A DNA stretch of 64,000 bases from Maribacter sp. (GTDB taxonomy: Bacteria; Bacteroidota; Bacteroidia; Flavobacteriales; Flavobacteriaceae), in contig JAHDDL010000013.1 in NCBI GenBank assembly GCA_020629415.1, positions 1 through 64,000 of the forward strand, in the 5' to 3' direction. The notes under the pieces were generated by a model. That model saw only the letters and a program-made list of their open reading frames with translations, made no database searches and was not told the DNA's origin. Position 1 is the first letter of the stretch, and each line of letters opens with the position of its first letter. The translations under genes were made by a program, and so were the position numbers. Positions 24,737 to 33,987 of the stretch are shown here, in pieces.

Positions 24737-27352
24737 CTATTCTGAAGCTCCTTCAAAAATAGTGTTGAATATTAGTTTATAGGTACCTCTTGGTTGTGCT
24801 CTAAACTGTGGTCTAAATGCGAACAACACAACAGAACCCTTACCGTATGTTGCTTTGACCATAGCTGGTTTTTTAGCAATGTACTTTTTCTCGCCCATTG
24901 CCCAGCCACTCATTAAAAGGTCTTTCTCCGCATAGGTGGCAATTACCTCAACTTCTGGAGCAGGTGCATCTTTTATATCTTCTGTACCACCTTCGCCCTT
25001 TTTACTTTGCTTATCAATAACAAAGGCACGACTTTTATTAAAGGATACAGCAACGGTATCTTGCATACCAAATGCCAACGGATGCGTGGTATCTATACCT
25101 GTCTTGATCAATGAACCCGGTATAAAAAATTCTTTGCTATCTGTACCTTCCGTAGCGTCTTTTAAAGGTAAACCAAATTGCTCTATCACATAATTACTGG
25201 CAGCATCAAAAGCCATTAAAATACCGCCATTTTTTACGTAGTTGCTCAAGGCAAGCGAACCTTCTAAACCAATACCACCTGTAAACTTCTCTGGCATTTT
25301 TAATGGTGAGTTACCATGTAAAATTGATTTTGCGCGTTGCGATGGTATGATCAGTACATCATACTGCGATAAATCTTTTGTTTGTATGTCGGTATCGTGA
25401 AGCGTATCGGTCTCGAACGAATATTCATCCATGATAAAGCGTGTCCACCCTTCATCCATATTGGATACCCAAGATTTATACAATCCTACTTTTGGCGTAT
25501 GTACCTTGGTCATTTCCACTTTTGGCTCAGCAGATAATCCAACAATATTTAAACCATATTCTGCCGCTAAGTCATGTATAGCTGCACTACTACCTGAAAC
25601 AATATATGACCCAGCAGGATACTCCGTTTTACCCGATTTAAACGCTGCTTTGGTTTTATGTGCCGTACCGCCTGCTTTTAATACTTTATTGGTCACAGCA
25701 ACAGATGCATTACTATTGGCACTTAATAGATATCCAAAGGAAGCATTCCCTTTTACGCTACCTTCATAGTACGGTGCAGCATCTATCACTTTTTCTGTAG
25801 TTACCTTGAACGGTTCTACAATTTTATCTACTGCAATACCCATTTGCATAGGCAATGTCCAACCGGCTAAATCATAAGGAGTGTCCGGTGGACCGCCTGG
25901 ATATTGAAAACGCGTTGGGTAATTCTGCTTTTCCATCAAATCCATTAAATACGGTCTAAAGGCTTGTGCAGTGTAAATTACATACGAACCTTTCTCATAT
26001 TTTTTTCCGTTGATCTCAAAATTCTTAGTGGCCTTTTCAATTTCAATTCCGCCCTTTAACAATACGTTTACCAGGTTTACAGCTTCAAAAGCATCCCACT
26101 GCTCTTTTGCTATAACATATGCGAACGGACCTTCCTCTTTTGATTTTTCAATTGCCGAAGCTCCCATTTTATAGATGTTGTACAAGTAGTTGCTCTTACG
26201 ATCAGCTGCTAAATCCAGAGTTGCCCAAGTTGCGGTCAGCATATAGTCTACGGCATCCCGAAAATGAGATTCGCCACCTTTCCAAGGGTCCGGGTACATA
26301 ATATCGGTACCATCTGTAGGTGTGCCACCTGCTACCGTTTTCGGTAATTTTTTTGGATCGTAATATCTTGGCGTTGGCGATGTATGCCCAACTTCGGTTA
26401 AAATACCGATCATGTTGTGGTAGTAAGGCACGGTACGCCCACCACCGTTCCAAAACATGGTATAAAAGTTATCGGCAATGGCACCTGGCATATTTTCCAA
26501 TGAAAACCTTTTGGTCATTGCAGAGCCTACTTCACTTACGCCGGCAGTGATTGCCGGGTGTATTCTTGGGTTTACGGGATCTGCATATGGTGGTAATGAT
26601 ATTTTTGTCCAAGATGGTGAAGATTGATGGTGGTTATATACTATCTGCGGATACCATTCATTGTACAAGATCTTCGTTACATTATAAGTTTCTGGCATGG
26701 TATTCATAAACCAATCCCTGTTATTATCATGCCCCATGTAATAATGATATAAAACTGGAGGTCTTGACGTCTCATAAGCCGTACCCAAATTCTTCTTGTA
26801 CCAGTCTACGACAATATCCAACCCATCAGGATTCATTACCGGCATTAATATCGTAATCACATTATCCCTAATTTTTTTAATCTCGGTGGTTTCTGAGGTA
26901 GCCAAGGTATATGCAAACTCAGAGGTCATTTGACCGTGCGCCAACTCTGTAGAGTGCATACCGCCGTCTATCCAAACCACTGCTTTTCCTTCCTCGGATA
27001 ATTTCATGGCTTCTTCGTCAGAAACCTGAACACGGGCAAGTTTGGTACTAATATCTTTCCATTTATCTAAATCTTTTAGGTTTTCCTCACTAGAAATAAA
27101 CAGAATATACATTTTTCTACCTAGTACCGTAGTTCCAATTTCTACTTTTTTGACACGATTAGATGAAGCGTCTAGTTTAGAAAGATAGTCTTCAATTTGG
27201 CTGTAGTCTGCCAATTTATAATCGGCACCAACTTTAAAACCAAAAACGTCTTCTGGTGAAGGTACGGTTTGCGCTATGGTCATGGGCATACACGAAATGG
27301 CTAGTACAAGGGTCAGCAATGCCGCCTTGTACCAAGAGTTTTTTGTAGTCAT
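24737..27352 (-). CDS. Secreted M14-family zinc carboxypeptidase
   Basis: This 871-aa exported metallopeptidase has a signal peptide (about 1-28, ending TIAQ). The M14 domain (about 45-350) carries zinc ligands H133 and E136 (GGMHSTELAHG), the third ligand in VYNHHQS (H241 or H242), an Arg in NNRDW and the MNPDG motif. A long C-terminal part (about 400-870) includes a region resembling the glutamine amidotransferase-like fold (YDVLIIPSQR, NYVKNGGILMAFD) that is common in flavobacterial M14 proteins. It probably degrades peptides in the periplasm or outside. It is monocistronic with its own terminator. Confidence 0.88.
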   Translation of the reverse strand: MTTKNSWYKAALLTLVLAISCMPMTIAQTVPSPEDVFGFKVGADYKLADYSQIEDYLSKLDASSNRVKKVEIGTTVLGRKMYILFISSEENLKDLDKWKDISTKLARVQVSDEEAMKLSEEGKAVVWIDGGMHSTELAHGQMTSEFAYTLATSETTEIKKIRDNVITILMPVMNPDGLDIVVDWYKKNLGTAYETSRPPVLYHYYMGHDNNRDWFMNTMPETYNVTKILYNEWYPQIVYNHHQSSPSWTKISLPPYADPVNPRIHPAITAGVSEVGSAMTKRFSLENMPGAIADNFYTMFWNGGGRTVPYYHNMIGILTEVGHTSPTPRYYDPKKLPKTVAGGTPTDGTDIMYPDPWKGGESHFRDAVDYMLTATWATLDLAADRKSNYLYNIYKMGASAIEKSKEEGPFAYVIAKEQWDAFEAVNLVNVLLKGGIEIEKATKNFEINGKKYEKGSYVIYTAQAFRPYLMDLMEKQNYPTRFQYPGGPPDTPYDLAGWTLPMQMGIAVDKIVEPFKVTTEKVIDAAPYYEGSVKGNASFGYLLSANSNASVAVTNKVLKAGGTAHKTKAAFKSGKTEYPAGSYIVSGSSAAIHDLAAEYGLNIVGLSAEPKVEMTKVHTPKVGLYKSWVSNMDEGWTRFIMDEYSFETDTLHDTDIQTKDLSQYDVLIIPSQRAKSILHGNSPLKMPEKFTGGIGLEGSLALSNYVKNGGILMAFDAASNYVIEQFGLPLKDATEGTDSKEFFIPGSLIKTGIDTTHPLAFGMQDTVAVSFNKSRAFVIDKQSKKGEGGTEDIKDAPAPEVEVIATYAEKDLLMSGWAMGEKKYIAKKPAMVKATYGKGSVVLFAFRPQFRAQPRGTYKLIFNTIFEGASE

Positions 27353-27634
27353 TTTTTGAATTAGTTTGTTTGAACTAGGAAATTAAGAAATAGTAAAGAG
27401 TTGCGTAAATCTTACAAACAAAGATTATGTTAAAAGAAATGTTAATTTCAGAGTTCGTGATTTGATGGGGGTGTTTTTGAGGAAATGGTTTATCCAAAAT
27501 TTAAAAGATTATTTAATAAACTAGTAATATTTAAAAAATAACTCGTTCTAATTAAAAATTCAAATTAAATCAAAGTGTTCAAATCATAAAGATTTAAGAT
27601 AATTCTACTTAAATTTATTTAAAGAATTCAATAC

Positions 27635-29368
27635 ATGAATATAGAAAAATTAATAGGACTAAAAGAGTCCGAAGACAAAGTTGAATTTAAGGAAGCATCA
27701 GGAGGAAATATTTCATACAATGGAGGTGGCAAGGTAGATATTTCAAAAAGAAGACGTTGTATCTTAGGGTATGTTATTGCTTTTGCAAATGAAGGAGGAG
27801 GTTATCTAGTTTTTGGCATAAAAGAAAGTATTCCACATATCGTTGTTGGCTCAAAACAAAATGAAAATACTACTGGAGAATTAGAAAGTAATATATATAG
27901 AGATACTGGTATCAGAGTGCTAACAAAAGAACTTTTCGATCAAAACGGTAAAAGGGTATTAGTTATTGAAATCCCATCTAGACCTATTGGAAGAGTATTT
28001 AAATTTGAAGATGTCCCACTTATGAGAGTAGGAGATCAGTTAAAGCCAATGTCAGATGCACAATACCTGAAAATCATTCAAGAACAGGAACCTGACTTTT
28101 CGGAAAAAATTTGCCTTGGTTTGACATTAAATGATTTAGACGATGATGCGATTAGAAAGATGAAAGAAGCATATTCAAAAAAGCAGAACAATACACAATT
28201 TTTGACTCTATCAAAAGAACAAGTTTTAACTGATCTTAATTTAGTTATAGATGACAAGGTAACTAATGCTGCAGTTATATTATTGGGTAAAAAAAATATT
28301 ATACGAAAGAATATTCCACAAGCATCTATAATGCTGGAGTATCGAAAAGATGAAGGGAAAATAACATTTGACCAAAGACATTCTTTTTCCGGGCCATTTT
28401 TCCTAGAAACAGATTCTCTTTGGGAAAAAATTAATTTAAGAAATGGATCTTTTCCAATACAAGAAGGGCCATTTATTTTTAATATACCGTATTTTAATAA
28501 TGAAGTTATTCGTGAAGCAATTAATAATGCTATTGCTCATCGAAATTATGGTCTTACCAGTGAAACCGTAATCAAACAGTATGATTCAAGATTAGATATA
28601 ATAAGCCCTGGTGGATTTCCTGTTGGAGTAAATTTGGAAAATTTGATTACTATTTCAAGTACTCCTAGAAATAGATTATTAACAGATGTTCTTCAAAAAA
28701 CAGGTATTGTAGAACGTTCCGGTCAGGGAATTGATAAAATTTATTATCAAACATTAAAAGAAGGTAAAAGTGAGCCAGATTATTCAAAATCAGATGCTTT
28801 TCAGGTAGAATTACGCTTATCAGCTATTATTGAAGATAAAGCATTTGCATTATTTATTGAATCTGTTCAATCAGAATTAAATGATGATAATAAACTTTCT
28901 GTACAAGAAATAATCCACTTAAACCATATTCGCAAAGTCACAACAAACTTTATATACGATAAGAATATAATTAAGCAACTTTTATCTAGAGAGTTAATTG
29001 AGCAACGAGGAAAAACAAAAGGTACATATTACGTCTTATCAAAGGCATACTACGAATTTTCAGATGAAAAAGGCAAGTATAGTAAAACCAATTGGGATAA
29101 GGATCAAGCATTTATAGTAATTCTTCAACATTTAAAAAAGTTTGAAAAAGCCAAAATGAAAGATTTTGTAGATCTTTTTCAAGGTAGACTTTCGAGAAAA
29201 CAGGTAAGAATAATTGTCAGTAAGCTAGTAGAAAATAAAGAATTGAAAAAAAGTGGTATTGGAAAAGGTACCTACTATGATATAGGAGAAAATTATATTA
29301 AAAGTATGGAGGTCTTAAGTAAGGCTCTACATATAGGTCTACAACAAATGGAAAACAATAAAGAATAA
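27635..29368 (+). CDS. AlbA_2/Schlafen-type ATP-binding protein
   Basis: This 577-aa soluble protein opens with an AlbA_2 domain (about 5-140; VEFKEASGG, IAFANEGGGYLVFGIKE). It continues with a GHKL-like ATPase (HATPase_c_4) containing REAINNAIAHRNYG (about 293-306), SPGGFPVGV and RNRLLTDVLQKTGIVERSGQGI, and ends with one or two winged-helix-like segments. Such proteins are annotated as putative transcriptional regulators or nucleic-acid-binding proteins and are frequent in accessory and defence-associated regions. Coding sequence is more AT-rich than its neighbours, and it stands alone between intergenic gaps of 282 and over 300 bases. Acquisition by transfer is possible. The function is unknown. 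Confidence 0.82.
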   Translation: MNIEKLIGLKESEDKVEFKEASGGNISYNGGGKVDISKRRRCILGYVIAFANEGGGYLVFGIKESIPHIVVGSKQNENTTGELESNIYRDTGIRVLTKELFDQNGKRVLVIEIPSRPIGRVFKFEDVPLMRVGDQLKPMSDAQYLKIIQEQEPDFSEKICLGLTLNDLDDDAIRKMKEAYSKKQNNTQFLTLSKEQVLTDLNLVIDDKVTNAAVILLGKKNIIRKNIPQASIMLEYRKDEGKITFDQRHSFSGPFFLETDSLWEKINLRNGSFPIQEGPFIFNIPYFNNEVIREAINNAIAHRNYGLTSETVIKQYDSRLDIISPGGFPVGVNLENLITISSTPRNRLLTDVLQKTGIVERSGQGIDKIYYQTLKEGKSEPDYSKSDAFQVELRLSAIIEDKAFALFIESVQSELNDDNKLSVQEIIHLNHIRKVTTNFIYDKNIIKQLLSRELIEQRGKTKGTYYVLSKAYYEFSDEKGKYSKTNWDKDQAFIVILQHLKKFEKAKMKDFVDLFQGRLSRKQVRIIVSKLVENKELKKSGIGKGTYYDIGENYIKSMEVLSKALHIGLQQMENNKE

Positions 29369-29678
29369 TACTCTTTTTGAAAAGACCATAAAGGACCAGA
29401 AAAGGACCAGAAAGACATGTAGTCACCATATAAAACTCAGAACATATGTTAATAACTCAGTATTATTGTTGATAAACAGAGGTTTTGAAAAAGACCATAA
29501 AACATGAATATTTTACTTTTAAATAGTAATATTTCTTAATGCTAACAAGTGATTGCATATAAAACTAACTCTATTAAAAATCAATTAAGTCAATTGAAAA
29601 TTTTTTCTAAAAAGATGATTCTATACTTTAACATTGATTAATGAGGTAAGCCTCGAGGTATTATCCTATTAGAAAATA
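29369..29678. other. AT-rich intergenic stretch with short repeats
   Basis: No gene is seen. Just past the AlbA_2 gene there is a short tandem repeat, AAAGGACCAGA twice (about 29389-29412). The segment TTTTGAAAAGACCATAAA near 29375 recurs with one change near 29483. No inverted repeats or mobile-element signature accompany them. Confidence 0.5.
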
Positions 29679-29680
29679 AA

Positions 29681-29717
29681 AAAACTCCTTTAAATCTAGT
29701 GATTTTAAAGGAGTTTT
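29681..29717 (-). terminator. Terminator downstream of the CAU tRNA
   Basis: AAAACTCCTTTAAA pairs with TTTAAAGGAGTTTT around a short loop. It lies 6 bases beyond the tRNA 3' end on the minus strand and is followed there by a T-rich tract. Confidence 0.8.
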
Positions 29718-29722
29718 ATGTG

Positions 29723-29796
29723 TGGTCCCACCTGGACTCGAACCAGGGACCACCTGATTATGAGTCAGGTGCTCTAACCAGCTGAGCTATAGGACC
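29723..29796 (-). tRNA. tRNA with anticodon CAU, probably tRNA-Ile2 (k2C34)
   Basis: A 74-base cloverleaf is encoded on the minus strand: acceptor GGTCCTA/TGGGACC, D-arm with AGCTCAGCTGG, anticodon stem CCTGA/TCAGG with loop CTCATAA (anticodon CAT), and T-arm CCTGG-TTCGAGT-CCAGG. CCA is not encoded. The acceptor has C4-G69 and C5-G68, the pairs known as TilS recognition elements in E. coli tRNA-Ile2, and the initiator C1 mismatch is absent. That favours the isoleucine AUA decoder over elongator Met, though elongator Met cannot be excluded by eye. Confidence 0.9.
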
Positions 29797-29930
29797 GGTA
29801 ACAATTCTATATGTTGTTCTGTAATATCGTATTTCGATTTAAACCGGTGCTCAAACCAGTTTTTACAAAACCTTCGAATTGCGGATGCAATATTACTACT
29901 TATTTTTAACTGTCACAAACAAAATAAAGC

Positions 29931-30335
29931 TTACTCTTTAATTTCTTGACATAACTCTACCAACACCCCATTTGCAGTCTTAGGATGTACAAAGGCAACT
30001 AGCTTATTATCTGCCCCTTTCTTAGGTTTTTCATTCAATAAAGTAAAACCTACAGCTTTTAAGCGTTCCATTTCTGATACGATATCTTCCACTTCAAAAG
30101 CTACGTGGTGTATGCCTTCTCCTTTTTTCTCCAAAAACTTGGCTATAGGTCCATTAGGTTCTGTGGCAGATAAAAGCTCTATTTTGTTAGGTCCGGTTTT
30201 AAAGAAAGATGTCATTACACCCTCAGAAGCTACCTCTTCTTGTTTATAAGGTGCAACACCCAATAATTTTTCAAAAAGCGCATTAGAATCTTCCATGTTC
30301 TTCACCGCTATACCTAAATGTTCGATCTTTTTCAT
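29931..30335 (-). CDS. mce: Methylmalonyl-CoA epimerase
   Basis: This 134-aa protein of the vicinal-oxygen-chelate (glyoxalase) fold interconverts (R)- and (S)-methylmalonyl-CoA in the propionyl-CoA/succinyl-CoA route. Metal-ligand signatures are IEHLGIAV at the N-terminus and GEGIHHVAFEV in the middle, with VLVELCQ at the C-terminus supplying the Glu. Length and motifs are standard. It is divergent from rbfA, and no mutase gene is present nearby. Confidence 0.92.
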   Translation of the reverse strand: MKKIEHLGIAVKNMEDSNALFEKLLGVAPYKQEEVASEGVMTSFFKTGPNKIELLSATEPNGPIAKFLEKKGEGIHHVAFEVEDIVSEMERLKAVGFTLLNEKPKKGADNKLVAFVHPKTANGVLVELCQEIKE

Positions 30336-30388
30336 GCCTTATTTACTTCAGAGTGTATTATAGAGGGGTTAAGATACATTTTTCTATG

Positions 30389-30396
30389 TATTTTTG
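30389..30396 (+). promoter_or_regulatory. Candidate -7 promoter element of rbfA
   Basis: TATTTTTG matches the Bacteroidota -7 consensus TAnnTTTG and ends only 4 bases before the rbfA ATG at 30401. This implies a very short or absent 5' leader. Confidence 0.4.
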
Positions 30397-30400
30397 CAGT

Positions 30401-30793
30401 ATGGAAACGCAAAGACAACGTAAAATAGCTGGGGTCATTCAAAAGGATATTGTAGACATTCTACAAAAGGCCGCTATAGATGGCGGGTTACGTAATACCC
30501 TTATTTCCGTATCTAAGGTTTCGGTGACAACAGACCTTTCTATCGCCAAAATTTACTTGAGCATTTTCCCTAATGAGAAAGCTGGAGAGTTAATGGAGGG
30601 CATAAAATCTAACCAACCCCTAATTAAACACGAACTTTCTCAACGTACACGTAACCAATTACGCAGAGTACCTGAGTTATTGTTTTATTTGGATGATTCT
30701 TTAGATTATATAGAAAACATTGAAAAGTCATTGAAGCGCGAAGAAAACCCAATAGAGAACAGAGATTTGTTACCCAAACGTAAAAAGAGCTGA
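30401..30793 (+). CDS. rbfA: 30S ribosome-binding factor RbfA
   Basis: This 130-aa KH-fold-like factor is needed for 16S rRNA 5'-end maturation and 30S assembly. The family pattern is clear: METQRQRKIAGVIQKDI at the start, ISVSKVSVTTDLSIAKIYLSIF in the middle and LRRVPELLFYLDDSLDY near the end. ATG 30401 gives the canonical N-terminus; an upstream in-frame ATG at 30353 adds 16 non-conserved residues. The ABC-type permease starts 4 bases after the stop. Confidence 0.94.
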   Translation: METQRQRKIAGVIQKDIVDILQKAAIDGGLRNTLISVSKVSVTTDLSIAKIYLSIFPNEKAGELMEGIKSNQPLIKHELSQRTRNQLRRVPELLFYLDDSLDYIENIEKSLKREENPIENRDLLPKRKKS

Positions 30794-30797
30794 TCGG

Positions 30798-32003
30798 TTG
30801 AACTTTCCTCTCTATATCGCTAAAAGGTATGTGCGTTCTAAAAGTACCCAGAACGCGGTCAACATTATTAATTTTATCACTTTTTTAGTAATAGTCATTG
30901 GCTCTGCTGCTCTATTTATTGTATTATCTGCATTCGCCGGATTAAAAACTTTTAGCCTTTCGTTTACCGAATCTTTTGACCCAGACTTAAAAGCTTCACC
31001 CATAACCGGAAAGATTTTCAACCTTACTCCTGAACAGGAAGAACGCTTGCAGTCTGTTGACGGACTAGCATTTTTCTCTAAAGAAATAGAAGAAAAGGTA
31101 TCTCTTGAGCACCGAGGCAAAAACCATATTGCCTATATAAAAGGCGTTGATAGTAATTACACTAAAGTAACTGGAGTTGATAGTACACTCTACATTGGCG
31201 ATTGGACCATTAACGATACTCAAGTTGTTTCTGGTTTAGGTATTGCCAACATATTAGGGGTAACCATCAACCAGTTTCGGAGTCCTATGCAGATCTATGC
31301 TTTTAAACCTGGTAAGGGTTCTATATCGCAACAAAGTATTTCATCGCTCTATAATCAATTGCCCATGGTTATTGGTGGCGTGTATGCCGTAGAGGCTGAT
31401 TTGGATAATAAATACGTTTTTGCCGATCTGCGATTGACACAAGCTTTATTGGAAAAAGATTCGCTTTCCATTTCCGGTATTAATTTTAAGATGGATGAAG
31501 GCGTAGAGCCAAGTGCCGTACGCGCAGAGATTCAATCTATATTGGGTGATGACGTTCAACTAAAAAACAGACAGCAACTGAACAGTACACTCTACAAAAT
31601 GCTGAATACGGAAAACGTGGCTACGTATCTCATTTTCACTTTGGTACTTATCATTGCCTTATTTAATGTGGTAGGCGCTATTATCATGATGATTTTAGAC
31701 AAGCAACAGAATTCTAAAACTCTGTACAGCCTAGGTACTACGATCAAAGAATTGCGCCGTATTTATTTTGTACAAGGCATTCTAGTTACCGGTTTTGGCG
31801 GATTAATAGGTGTTTTGCTGGGCGTGCTCATTGTATGGTCTCAACTTGCTTTTAGTTGGCTAAAAATAACGGCTACTTTAGCTTATCCGGTAAAGTTTGA
31901 ATTTATCAATATTGTCATAGTACTGGCAACCATTTTTGTATTGGGCGTTATTGCTTCTAAAATTGCAAGTAGCCGGATCAATAAGAAATTGGTAGACCTC
32001 TAA
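30798..32003 (+). CDS. LolC/LolE-type FtsX-family ABC permease
   Basis: This 401-aa inner-membrane protein has TM1 near 22-48, a large periplasmic domain (about 50-270), and three C-terminal helices (about 277-300, 323-350, 370-390). It fits the MacB/FtsX permease group used for lipoprotein release or similar mechanotransmission. The start is TTG at 30798, giving MNFPLYIAKRYVRSK, the usual N-terminus of flavobacterial members; there is no ATG nearby. No ATPase partner is encoded here, so a LolD-like subunit must be encoded elsewhere. The stop codon shares bases with the convergent dusB stop (CTAA). Confidence 0.85.
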   Translation: MNFPLYIAKRYVRSKSTQNAVNIINFITFLVIVIGSAALFIVLSAFAGLKTFSLSFTESFDPDLKASPITGKIFNLTPEQEERLQSVDGLAFFSKEIEEKVSLEHRGKNHIAYIKGVDSNYTKVTGVDSTLYIGDWTINDTQVVSGLGIANILGVTINQFRSPMQIYAFKPGKGSISQQSISSLYNQLPMVIGGVYAVEADLDNKYVFADLRLTQALLEKDSLSISGINFKMDEGVEPSAVRAEIQSILGDDVQLKNRQQLNSTLYKMLNTENVATYLIFTLVLIIALFNVVGAIIMMILDKQQNSKTLYSLGTTIKELRRIYFVQGILVTGFGGLIGVLLGVLIVWSQLAFSWLKITATLAYPVKFEFINIVIVLATIFVLGVIASKIASSRINKKLVDL

Positions 32004-32998
32004 GCATTGGTAAATTGGTGATCGCCGAATTTTTGCAACACCTCATCAAAAGCAGCGAATACCGAAGCAGAATCATCACTGGTTACCATTTTCATTCTAT
32101 ACTCCTTAAAATTAGGAATTCCTTTAAAGTAATTGGTGTAATGTCTTCTTGTTTCAAACACGCCCAAAGTTTCCCCTTTCCAATCTATAGACATTTGTAA
32201 ATGACGACGCGCAGCTTCTACACGCTCTGCCATTGTTGGGGGTGCTAAATGGGTTCCTGTTTCAAAAAAGTGTTTTATTTCCCTAAATATCCAAGGGTAA
32301 CCTATGCTTGCACGACCGATCATGGCGCCATCCAATCCGTATTCATCACGCATTTTCATGGCTGTTTCTGGTGAGTTTACATCACCGTTACCAAATACAG
32401 GTATGTGCATTCTTGGATTATTCTTTACCTCTCTAATAGGGTTCCAATCTGCACTTCCCTTATACATTTGTGCACGGGTTCTTCCATGTATTGCAATTGC
32501 GGCACAACCTACATCTTGTAAACGTTCTGCAACCTCAACAATTTTAATACTACTATCGTCCCAACCTAATCTGGTCTTTACCGTAATGGGTAAATTACTA
32601 TGCTCTACCATAGCTTTGGTCAAAGAGACCATTAAATCAATATCCTTTAATATTCCGGCTCCCGCTCCTCTAGACACCACTTTTTTTACCGGGCAACCAA
32701 AATTAATATCAATGATATCGGGCTTTGACTTTTCTACAATCTCTACAGATTGTAACATACTGTCTAAATTGGCACCAAAAATTTGAATACCTACTGGGCG
32801 CTCCTTTTCATAAATATCCAGCTTCATAACGCTTTTTGCGGCATCACGAATCAATCCTTCCGAAGAAATAAATTCTGTATACACAACATCAGCTCCTTGC
32901 TCTTTACAAAGGGCTCTAAATGGTGGGTCGCTTACATCTTCCATTGGCGCTAAAAGCAACGGAAAATCAGGTAGTTGTATGTCTCCTATCTTGGGCAC
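32000..32998 (-). CDS. dusB: tRNA-dihydrouridine synthase
   Basis: This 332-aa FMN-dependent enzyme reduces specific uridines in tRNA D-loops. Motifs are LLLAPMEDVSDPPFRALCK (15-33), the catalytic Cys region DINFGCPVKKVVSRGAG, the FMN/phosphate block VKTRLGWDD and HGRTRAQMYKGSADW, and GNGDVNSPETA. DusB-type is suggested by length and this motif set. The 3' end overlaps the convergent permease gene by 4 bases. Confidence 0.93.
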   Translation of the reverse strand: MPKIGDIQLPDFPLLLAPMEDVSDPPFRALCKEQGADVVYTEFISSEGLIRDAAKSVMKLDIYEKERPVGIQIFGANLDSMLQSVEIVEKSKPDIIDINFGCPVKKVVSRGAGAGILKDIDLMVSLTKAMVEHSNLPITVKTRLGWDDSSIKIVEVAERLQDVGCAAIAIHGRTRAQMYKGSADWNPIREVKNNPRMHIPVFGNGDVNSPETAMKMRDEYGLDGAMIGRASIGYPWIFREIKHFFETGTHLAPPTMAERVEAARRHLQMSIDWKGETLGVFETRRHYTNYFKGIPNFKEYRMKMVTSDDSASVFAAFDEVLQKFGDHQFTNA

Positions 32999-33204
32999 TG
33001 CTGTCTAATTTTGGGTTGCAAAGTTATATAAAAATACGGGAAGGGCATTACTTAGACTTTTTGATAAATTCTATGGTATTACAGGCTATTATTACTTGTT
33101 AAACACTTGTTAGTATAAACGGCGTAAATTAGTGTCCCAATGAAGTATTTATATACGCATCTAAATATATTTCAAATTTTAAATAAAGCTTTGACAATAA
33201 CTTT

Positions 33205-33987
33205 ATGACCCAAACGCTACTTATTGTCTCGCTACCTTTTGAGCCTATTGTATTTGGTGTAAAATTAAACATGCACCTTATTCTGGAGTACCTAGCTTTT
33301 TTTGTAGGGTTTAGATACTATGTATTTCTACGGAAAAAGAGCGCTGATGTCATTTCTTCCAATAACCGACTCTCCATAATCATAGGTGCTATTTTTGGGG
33401 CGCTGTTCTTATCAAGATTAGCGGCGTTTTTTGAAAACCCTATAGCCCACATAGATCAAGGTTTGCTTTATAACCTAAACAATAAAACCATAATGGGCGG
33501 ACTCTTTGGTGGCTTGTTAGGTGTGGAGCTTGCGAAGAAGATTATTGGCGAAAAACATTCGTCTGGAGACTTGTTTACACTGCCTATCATCTTAGGTATT
33601 ATCATAGGCAGAATTGGCTGCTTTTTAGCGGGTGTTAAAGAGTTTACCTATGGAAAAGAAACTACCTTTTTTACCGGTATGGACTTAGGTGATGGTGTTT
33701 TAAGACACCCTATTGCACTATATGAAGTGCTGTTTTTATCCGTGCTTTTCATCATCATCAAAAGGTTACAAAAATTAAATCTTACTTTTAAAAACGGAGA
33801 TATTTTTAAGCTCTTTATGGTTACCTATTTCTCCCTTCGGTTCGGTATTGAATTTCTAAAACCCAACTCTTTTTATTTCTTAGGGCTAAGTAGTATTCAA
33901 ATATTATGTCTAATTTGTTTGGTGTACTACCAAAAATTCATCCTACGGGGAATAACATATGTCAGAAAAAAACTATACCTATTATGA
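33205..33987 (+). CDS. Lgt-like membrane protein lacking two catalytic-type residues
   Basis: This 260-aa polytopic membrane protein has the fold pattern of prolipoprotein diacylglyceryl transferase: GRIGxF (135-140), RHPIALYE (167-174) and LRFGIEFLKP (211-220). Compared with Lgt, the HGGL motif reads IMGGL (Met97 in place of the essential His103 of E. coli), and GRIGN reads GRIGC (Cys139 in place of Asn146). The Arg of that motif and the RHP/YE residues are kept. It is therefore probably not the housekeeping Lgt but a paralogue with altered chemistry or lipid binding. It overlaps the radical SAM gene by 29 bases, pointing to coupled translation and a joint role. Confidence 0.8.
   Translation: MTQTLLIVSLPFEPIVFGVKLNMHLILEYLAFFVGFRYYVFLRKKSADVISSNNRLSIIIGAIFGALFLSRLAAFFENPIAHIDQGLLYNLNNKTIMGGLFGGLLGVELAKKIIGEKHSSGDLFTLPIILGIIIGRIGCFLAGVKEFTYGKETTFFTGMDLGDGVLRHPIALYEVLFLSVLFIIIKRLQKLNLTFKNGDIFKLFMVTYFSLRFGIEFLKPNSFYFLGLSSIQILCLICLVYYQKFILRGITYVRKKLYLL

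Noticed and set aside
29375-29420. Short repeats as a CRISPR remnant
   Set aside because: Repeat units are about 11 bases with no spacers of regular length and no cas genes.
27353-29796. tRNA-targeted integrative island carrying the AlbA_2 gene
   Set aside because: There is no integrase, and I could not find a duplicate of the tRNA 3' end between the M14 gene and the tRNA; the tRNA adjacency alone is not enough.
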